From Paguma larvata (lineage: Eukaryota; Chordata; Mammalia; Carnivora; Viverridae): a stretch of DNA of 64,000 nt. The stretch covers positions 49,061,587-49,125,586 of the forward strand of contig CM057833.1 of the NCBI GenBank assembly GCA_030068075.1. The letters run 5' to 3'. A program made the translations under genes and the position numbers. Below the pieces are notes generated by a model that made no database searches, was not told the origin of the DNA, and worked only from the letters and a program-made list of their open reading frames with translations. This document shows, one piece after another, positions 58,236 to 64,000 of this stretch. Positions within the stretch are counted from its first letter, which is position 1, and each line of letters starts with the position of its first letter.

Positions 58236-58457
58236 TTTTTTTTAATTTTTTTAACGTTTATTTATTTTTGAGAGACGTAGAGATAGAGTATGAGCAGGGG
58301 AAGGGCAGAGAGAGAGGGAGACACAGAATCCGAAGCAGGCTCCAGGCTCTGAGGCGTCAGCACAGAGCCCGACACGGGGCTCGAACTCACAGACCGTGAG
58401 ATCATGACCGGAGCCGAAGTCGGCTGCTCAACCAACTGAGCCACCCAGGCGCCCCAA
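58236..58457 (-). repeat. Young carnivore SINE, minus arm of an inverted pair
   Basis: Antisense young-subfamily copy (GAGACGTAGAGATAGAGTAT) ending GAGCCACCCAGGCGCCCC. Confidence 0.97.
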
Positions 58458-58603
58458 AAAAAATTTTTTTAAAAGAAACACAGGCAACAAGTAGAACTTT
58501 AAAATAATATAAAAGTGAAAGAGTTTGGCAAGTTAAATTTCATCTGTTGGACTATTTCATCTGAAATAGGAAGTTGATAGACATCAATAAGATGAGAAAT
58601 TTT

Positions 58604-59113
58604 TGTTTTTGATTTCCTAATAATTTATTGTCAGATTGGTTTCCATACAACACCCAGTGCTCATCCCAACAAGTGCCCTCCTCTGTGCCCATCACTCACT
58701 CTCCCCCGTCCCATACCCCCCTCTCCCTTCAGTTTGTTCTTAGTCTTTGAGAGTCTCTTATGTCTTCCTCCCTCTCTTTGGCTTTTTTTTTCCCTTCCCC
58801 TCTTCCCTTCCCCCCTGGTTTTCTGTTAGGTCTCCCAAAGTCTACCTATGCATGGAAACATATGGCATCTGTCTTTCTCTCCCTGACTTATTTCGCTCAG
58901 CATAATACCCTCCAGTTCCATCCATGTTGCCACAAATGGCCAGATTTCATTCTTTTTCATTGCTGCATAGTATTGCATTGTATATATATACCACGTCTTC
59001 TTTATCCAATCATCAGTTGATGAACACTTAGTCTCTTTCCATGATTTGGCTATTGCCGAAAGTACTCCTGTGAACATCGGGGTGCACGTGCCCCTATGCA
59101 TCAGCAGTCCTCT
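58604..59113 (-). mobile_element. 5'-truncated L1 with intact 17-bp target duplication
   Basis: The antisense copy includes the ORF2 C-terminal coding end (the minus frame at 58826-59101 reads [20 protein letters not shown] and [18 protein letters not shown]) and the 3' UTR. The target duplication ATAAGATGAGAAATTTT is at 58587-58603 and 59114-59130. It is truncated in ORF2, so it cannot move on its own. Confidence 0.96.
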
Positions 59114-59245
59114 ATAAGATGAGAAATTTTAATATAGGCTTATAAGCATATTACTTAGCTTATACCTCTAGAACTGAAAATTTTAGTGTGTCTCTAGAGA
59201 GTGAAGAGTGTTAAATTTTTTATCATGTGCCATACTATTTAATTT

Positions 59246-60007
59246 TTTATTGTGTGCACCCAAAAAGAAATATCTTGGGAAAATAAAATAGAAAAGAGCC
59301 AGGAGTCAAGAATACAGGTTCTAGACACTAAAGGAGAAAGGAATTTGAAGGATAGCACACTTACCAATGAAGCAGAAGTAAATAAAACTGGAAAAGTCAC
59401 TAAACTGGCAGTTAAATCACTGACAATCTTTAAAGAAATAGATTTTCTTTCAGAGTTGGTGGCAAGGGAGTAGTTGGGGGCAACGAGATAGAAAAGGGGA
59501 GGTAGGGATGGTGTTACCTCTGAAAAAGAAGACGAAAAGTTTTGCAATGAAGAACCACCTGACTGGCTCAGTAGGTAGAACAAGAGACCCTTGATCTTGG
59601 GCTTGTAAGTTCGAGGCCTGCGTTGGGTGTAGAGATTACTTAAAAATAAAATCTTTAAAAGAAAAAAATTTTGCAATGATGATGATCATCGCAGTGATAC
59701 CGCTGTTAGTTCAGAGACCAATCTGAGCCCCCCTGGAGCCATGCATTATTTAGAGAGAGTAAAACGAAATATCCATGCCACGCCACCTTCATCTCCTCTT
59801 TATAAATCTTGTGAAATCCTCTCTTTAGAAACCAGGAAGTCAGAGAATAGGGAATGCCTGGAGGCCGTCCCCCACACACACCTTGAATTTATTCAAAATA
59901 GTGGCTGTGCCTCTAGCACTGCCCTAGAGAGCATGCCTATTGTTGGTCACATTGGGTTGCCGAGCTATGCTGATCGAGTTAAAAGACACGAACTTTTAGA
60001 GAACTAA
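59246..60007 (+). pseudogene. Decayed protein-like frame interrupted by a SINE
   Basis: A plus-strand frame reads CTQKEISWENKIEKSQESRI and continues to SELVARE, where a TAG (59471-59473) and a second in-frame TAG (near 59489) occur. It continues EKEDEKFCN, is interrupted by a SINE, and resumes in the same frame as DDDHRSDTAVSSETN, MHYLERVKRNIHATPPSSPL and further to a stop at 60007. The SINE plus its target copy is 129 bp, so frame is kept. The composition (Ser/Thr-Pro, charged residues) looks like a real protein, but I do not recognise it. No poly(A) tail is visible after the stop. It may be a relic of a gene copy or a chance frame. Confidence 0.3.
59553..59668 (+). repeat. Short carnivore SINE inside the decayed frame
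   Basis: The head ACCACCTGACTGGCTCAGTA leads to GGTGTAGAGATTACTTAAAA. TTTTGCAATGA is found on both sides (59541 and 59669). The insertion adds 129 bp. Confidence 0.94.
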
Positions 60008-60144
60008 TCAGTCACCAATTCGGTCCAGAAAAATTCTACCAGAGGAGAAAGGTGGATCCAGTTGGGGACGGAAAAGGTGTGTGATAGAGGGTGCAAGGCA
60101 AGCATCTAAAGGCGCATGTGAGTATCATTAAAGGAACCGCACAC

Positions 60145-60305
60145 TTGAGCGGTTCCTAACCGTGGTTCTGCAATAAAATCACTGATTCCAATCCTGGTTC
60201 CTGGGTCTACCACGTGAAGTTAATTGGCCTGGGATGCAGCCTGGAGAGAGTTTAAAGCTTCCCAGCTGTTTCTAATAGGTAGCCAGCTGATCTGTGGAGG
60301 TCATT
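60145..60305 (+). repeat. MER5A-like DNA-transposon relic
   Basis: GCGGTTCCTAACCGTGGTTC, AAATCACTGATTCCAATCCT and AGCTTCCCAGCTGTTTCTAA follow the MER5A (hAT-Charlie) order with high divergence. Confidence 0.5.
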
Positions 60306-60389
60306 ATGTGACCACATGATGCCAGGAAGGGGGTGCTAAGCTCCAGGAAAAGGACAAAGAGCTACAGGTTTGAAAGTTGAAGACCCGTG

Positions 60390-60575
60390 GAAGTTCTGCA
60401 GACCATGTAGGCTTTGGTGTCAGAAAGTAGTGTGTTTGGGTCCTTTCACTTAACTCTTGAGTTTTCTCTACATAGGGATTGTAACTTCTTTCTTCCAACT
60501 TTGCCGTGAGGATTAAATGTGTAATGTTCAATAAAAACAGTGCCTGCCCAATGGTAAGCATTAAATAAGTGGCGT
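60390..60575 (+). repeat. MIR relic
   Basis: CCTTTCACTTAACTCTTGAG, GTGAGGATTAAATGTGTAAT and CAGTGCCTGCCCAATGGTAA in sense. Confidence 0.75.
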
Positions 60576-60885
60576 TTTATTACTTTCATTATAATAGCAC
60601 AGGCTTTAAGTCAGCAGATGCTAGCGTGGAGTGGTTTTCCAGGTGGCACCCGAGGTGTGTGCCACTAGATAGTGATGTGACTAGCAGTCATTTCACCCCT
60701 TATTTTACTCCAAACTTAAAACATTTGACAGTTCAAACCATTATGTTTTTTAAAACAGATACATTGAAATCAGTATATATTGATGTCACTGGAACCAGTG
60801 TCATTAGATCCTAACTTGAAGCAGATGTGCTTTCTACTTCATTAAGCTACATCAAATGCCAGGCATGGGACAAGGCAAGTTCTGT

Positions 60886-60908
60886 GTCTTTATCTATCTA
60901 TCTATCTA
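60886..60908. repeat. (TATC)n microsatellite
   Basis: About five TATC units at the tail of an antisense SINE. Confidence 0.93.
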
Positions 60909-61292
60909 TATGTATTTTTTAAGTACACTCCACGCTCAACATGGAGCCCAGTGCAAGGTTTAAACTCACAACCCTGGGGCACCTGGGTGGCTCAGTGGGT
61001 TAAGTGTCCAACTTAGGCTCAGGTCATGATCTCACAGTTTGTGGGTTTGAGCCCCACATCAGGCTCTGTGCTGAACGCTTGCTCAGAGCCTGGAGCCTGC
61101 TTCAGATTCTGCGTCTCCTTCCCTTTCTGCTCCTCCTCATCTTGCACTCCGTCTCATTCTGTCTCTCAAAAATAAATAAATGTAAAAAAATTAAAAAAAA
61201 AAAAAAAAGAAAAGAACTCACAACCCTGAGAACAAGACCTGAGCTGAGATCAAGAGTCAGACGCTTAACCGACTGAGCCACCCAGGTGACCC
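60909..61292 (-). repeat. Older antisense SINE split by a plus-strand SINE
   Basis: GCTCAACATGGAGCCCAGTG precedes the insert and GAGATCAAGAGTCAGACGCT plus GAGCCACCCAGGTGACCC follow it. Confidence 0.93.
60977..61214 (+). repeat. Carnivore SINE nested in the antisense SINE
   Basis: The head GGGCACCTGGGTGGCTCAGT leads to an A-rich tail. AACTCACAACCCTG flanks it at 60963-60976 and 61215-61228. Confidence 0.95.
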
Positions 61293-61672
61293 AAGGCAGG
61301 CTTTTCTTGTTCTTCTGTTTTGTGCCCCATCTAAAGAGGCCAGGTTTCTCAGGGGTCACCTTAACCTGACAGCCTTCCTGTCCGTTTCCAGCATATCCAC
61401 ACTTTGGATCTAGGACCCAGGTGGGATGTGAGTGCCGAGTTTGTATTTTGTACAGCAAGATTTGGGGCCTAACAAATCTAAGGGCTAATCTTATTCCTCT
61501 ACAGTATCAGCAGCCCAGGAGAGTTCTAAACAAGGAGCTCAAGCTTTTGTGCACTGTGATATCCTACTTATCCGGAAAATATTTCAAATTCTCAAGTCTC
61601 CAAAACAATCCCCCCAAACCTATTTTTAAGGAAAAGTACTCATCCTAGGGTCCGTGCAATAAAAAGGTGTGC

Positions 61673-61678
61673 TTTATT
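61673..61678 (-). promoter_or_regulatory. Possible polyadenylation signal AATAAA
   Basis: TTTATT on the plus strand reads AATAAA on the minus strand, about 175 nt after the TAA of the antisense candidate exon. No downstream A-rich genomic run is present, which argues against a simple processed retrocopy. The hexamer is common by chance. Confidence 0.3.
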
Positions 61679-61852
61679 ACTCAATTTAAAGTATTAAACA
61701 TACATCACTCTAATATAGAAAATACAAGTCTGACTGAATTTACTTTTGCTTTTAACCTAAATTATTAAATGCCACAGGAAGTCAAGGCATTGAGAAAGCA
61801 TATCAGAATAAATACCTTCTTACAGTAAAGGGATTTGAGGAAGAGACAAAAT

Positions 61853-62452
61853 TTAAGAAAGAAATGAATGTTGAAGAGGAAACCCTCTTGGAGGAGGAAA
61901 CACAGTTTGATGAGGAAATCCATTTGTGGGGGGAGACACATTGTGAGGGGCCAGGGCAGTTGGAGGGGGGAACACGCTGTGAGGGGCCAGGGCAGTTGGA
62001 GGGGGGAACATGCTGTGAGGGGCCAGGGCAGTTGGAGGGGGGAACACGCTGTGAGGGGCCAGGGCAGTGGGAGGGGGAAACACGCTGTGAGGGGCCAGGG
62101 CAGTGGGAGGGGGAAACACGCTGTGAGGGGCCAGGGCAGTGGGAGGGGGAAACATCCTTATTGGTTCTTCCTCTTCCACTGATTCAAAGGTCTCTCCTTT
62201 TTCATTAGGCCCAGAGGATAGGGCTTGTTCTCCATTCTTCATTTCACAAGCTTTCCTTCCAGGTAGAGTGACTGCCTCTTTCTCCTCTTTCATTTCATGA
62301 GGCTCTCTCTCCTCAAGTAGAGTGACTTCCTCCTCCTCTTTCATATCGTATGTCTTCCCTTCCCCGAGTGCAGGGATTTCCTCCTCTTCTGTTAGACCAG
62401 TGGTCTCCCTGTCCTCAGGCAGGCACTTAATAAATGTTTGGTCATAACGAGG
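61853..62452 (-). CDS. Candidate terminal exon of an unrecognised antisense gene
   Basis: On the minus strand a pyrimidine-rich tract ending CCTTCTCCCCAG (AG at 62454-62453) opens a frame that stays open for 199 codons to a TAA at 61855-61853. It begins PRYDQTFIKCLPEDRETTGL. It then has about four Glu-rich repeats of 16-17 residues, two of which start MKEEEEVTLLEE and MKEEKEAVTLPG. Next is a Ser/Glu segment, then six copies of a 12-residue Pro-rich unit (FPPPTALAPHSV) encoded by the 36-bp minisatellite, then degenerate copies and the C terminus. An AATAAA lies at 61678-61673 after about 175 nt of possible 3' UTR. I do not recognise the protein. It would be nested antisense in PATJ. Minisatellite frames can be open by chance, so this is a candidate only. 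Confidence 0.35.
   Translation of the reverse strand, partial: PRYDQTFIKCLPEDRETTGLTEEEEIPALGEGKTYDMKEEEEVTLLEEREPHEMKEEKEAVTLPGRKACEMKNGEQALSSGPNEKGETFESVEEEEPIRMFPPPTALAPHSVFPPPTALAPHSVFPPPTALAPHSVFPPPTALAPHSMFPPPTALAPHSVFPPPTALAPHNVSPPTNGFPHQTVFPPPRGFPLQHSFLS
61942..62157. repeat. 36-bp GC-rich minisatellite, six units
   Basis: Six contiguous 36-bp units start TGTGAGGGGCCAGGGCAG at 61942, 61978, 62014, 62050, 62086 and 62122. The first three units carry GTTGGAGGGGGGAAC, whereas the last three carry GTGGGAGGGGGAAAC, so the array has two sub-blocks. The flank at 61870-61941 holds degenerate copies (GAGGAAAC / GAGGAAATC motifs). The period is divisible by three, so frames on both strands remain open: 12 residues per unit in each. 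The G-rich plus strand could form G-quadruplexes. Confidence 0.97.
62160..62400 (-). repeat. Degenerate ~51-bp tandem repeat (Glu-rich when read on minus)
   Basis: On the minus strand, units starting ATGAAAGAGGAG recur at about 62344 and 62293, with a third starting ATGAAGAATGGAG at 62242 and a more diverged unit upstream. Each is about 51 bp and reads as about 17 residues. This adjoins the 36-bp array and belongs to the candidate antisense exon. Confidence 0.7.
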
Positions 62453-62499
62453 CTGGGGAGAAGGTGAGGAAATGAAGTACTTTCATTAAACCTGGTGAG

Positions 62500-62715
62500 A
62501 GTTGAAACACTGCCACAACTACTTGGCAGCTTCAGAAGATCTATTAAATTTGTTCTGTGAATACCCATCACCCAGCAGTTCCATATCTGGTTATCTCTCT
62601 TAAAGGACCACTCAAGATGTATATAGCAGCCCTATGTGCAGCAGTAAAGAGGAACATAAACTTAAAGGACCCACAGGTGTTGAACCAGGTTAATGGTTTT
62701 GAAGGGTGAGAGGGA
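62500..62715 (+). repeat. Old L1/HAL1-type fragment
   Basis: CCATCACCCAGCAGTTCCAT, TATATAGCAGCCCTATGTGC and GCAGTAAAGAGGAACATAAA follow the order of ancient L1 3' regions. Confidence 0.55.
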
Positions 62716-64000
62716 AGCAGGGAGGACATCTACCACATCTCCAGTCCCCAGGGATGAGGGGTGAGAAGAAAGGTTGCTGGTGTGAATAATGTAAAAAGTC
62801 AAGCTATAGGCTGGAGGTCTTAAGAACTGGAGCTGGCCCTAGCCTGGCGCAAGGACCCCAGACACCGCAGCTCTTGAGCCATAAATTCAGGTTGCAAAGA
62901 TATTAGTATCTATTGTCTGAGGACCTCAAACCCTTCATTGCCTTACCCAGGAGCCCTATCTTTCCCCTCTCTTCTCTCCACTTTGAGCCGTGTGTTCATG
63001 CCTGTCCCGCATCCTAGATCACATCAACCGTAAGCCTGTTTGTTGGAGGGAGGGAACACATTTGCCCTCCCTTGGTTTCCTATGCTCCCGTGTCTATCCT
63101 CAGAACCTATCACAGAAGTTTGTACCCAGGAGTTCAAGATTTACTTGAAGAAAAAATGAGTAAACTTCCCATTGGTCTGTTTGCTTTCCCCCTTCTTCAG
63201 AAAGTGTAAATAGACCTTTCCCAGCCTTACCTCCATGTTGTTTGGTCCCTGGTGTTGATGCGGGAAGAGCACTTCAGAGGCAGCGCTGAACTAACCCTCA
63301 TAGGCCACATCTCCTTGGACTTGTACCAGCTGAGCAGACATACCCTTCCAAGATCAGATTATGGTCTTTTGTAAGTCAGTCCCTAGAAAGACCAATCAAC
63401 TCTGAGACCAAGATGGTTAATGCAAATGACTTGGGCCTGTAAAGTCTTCCTGGGGGCGATGAGTTAAACTCTCCTTGCCTTCCTACAAAAGACTAAGCTG
63501 TCAGTGAAAATCACTCACATTTCCCATCTAGCTTGTTGGCTTCCCCTCCTACGAAATAGGAGTTTGAAAAGCTCTAAGGATCCTAGGTAGTTCCCTAGGA
63601 TTTAATATTATCAGTGACTAGGAGTGGCCTTTTTACTTCAGCGTTGGCTTGGTGGTTCCGATTTGGAGGGGTGTGAGTTTTTCTGTGAGATGGTGCTGTT
63701 AGAAGTGTTTTTATATGCTCTAGCTAGATAAAAAAAAATTAATTTTTACCCAAATAGAACTGTGACTTTGGTTTCACAATTTATACGGTTGATTTCATGG
63801 ACTCTTGAAAAGGTACTCTCTTTCTAAAAGTTAAAAAAACAAAAGCAAACCAAAAAAAACCTGTCCTTCTAGAATCTCCATGGGCATATATCTCCCATGC
63901 CCTGAGCCCTCTTCTTATAGTGCCCCGTGAGGACGAGGGCTCTTCCCACCTGTTGCCAAGCACACATCCAGATGATCCGCTCTATTTGCAACTGCTTGTC

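Larger units (their letters stand above)
53050..64000 (+). other. PATJ: PATJ intron (5' part) running off the window
   Basis: This is assumed to be intron because no further PATJ exon was recognised. It holds many SINEs, a young L1 fragment, the decayed frame at 59246-60007 and the minisatellite with the antisense exon candidate. The stretches 53050-53845, 54600-56250, 57190-57830 and 62720-64000 contain nothing I can name. Confidence 0.65.

Noticed and set aside
59239..59676. A 145-codon minus-strand frame
   Set aside because: It is hydrophobic and Ser-rich because it reads antisense over the Lys/Glu-rich plus frame and includes part of a SINE.
13148..61276. Many short frames of the type MAQSVKHPTSAQVMISRSV or VCEFEPHIGLCADSSEPGAC in both orientations
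   Set aside because: These are translations of carnivore SINE bodies. They coincide with SINE coordinates and repeat across the window with random decay.
61864..62208. Plus-strand frames over the minisatellite (CEGPGQLEGGTR repeats)
   Set aside because: They are open mainly because the repeat period is a multiple of three. They have no clear acceptor or polyadenylation signal, unlike the minus strand, so they are not annotated as genes.
53050..64000. Search for the PATJ exon following PDZ10
   Set aside because: No acceptor followed by a sequence resembling the mammalian PATJ segment after ILQ was found, so none is annotated.

Overview
This is a mammalian nuclear genomic window, almost certainly from a cat-like carnivore. 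It holds about fifty copies of the tRNA-derived carnivore SINE (Can-SINE/SINEC). Most end in a CT-rich stretch followed by an AAATAAATAAAC-type tail and match the felid consensus (SINEC_Fc) as I remember it. There is no bacterial or phage gene content. Codings are short exons with consensus splice sites in long introns.

The window lies inside one large plus-strand gene, PATJ (older name INADL), the multi-PDZ scaffold of the Crumbs/PALS1 polarity complex at epithelial tight junctions. Eleven coding exons were assembled by eye from splice sites and reading phase: 4934-5008, 9359-9476, 12913-13046, 32094-32177, 38112-38305, 41166-41313, 42418-42504, 46926-47040, 47878-47915, 52107-52229 and 52945-53049. 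Together they give 1221 nt, 407 uninterrupted codons: a linker, PDZ8, PDZ9, a Ser-rich linker and PDZ10. Exons before the linker and after PDZ10 lie outside the window or were not found.

Layout: 1-4933 is intron with old MIR/L2 relics. 5009-32093 holds three introns, including a 19-kb one rich in SINEs with an MLT1-type LTR. 32178-53049 is the exon-dense part with PDZ8-PDZ10. 53050-64000 is the start of a long intron containing a young L1 fragment, a back-to-back inverted SINE pair, a decayed protein-like reading frame (about 59246-60007) and a GC-rich 36-bp minisatellite.

The most interesting non-PATJ signal is at 61660-62452. On the minus strand, a strong splice-acceptor-like sequence leads into a 199-codon Glu-rich then Pro-rich frame. 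It ends in TAA and is followed about 175 nt later by AATAAA. This looks like the last exon of an undescribed gene nested antisense in PATJ, with the minisatellite encoding six copies of a 12-residue repeat. Other notable items are a SINE carrying a probable 3' transduction, SINE pile-ups sharing target-site copies, SINEs nested in SINEs with readable target duplications, and a Gly-to-Arg change in the DGRL motif of PATJ PDZ9. Family names for repeats and comparison with human PATJ come from memory, not from a search.
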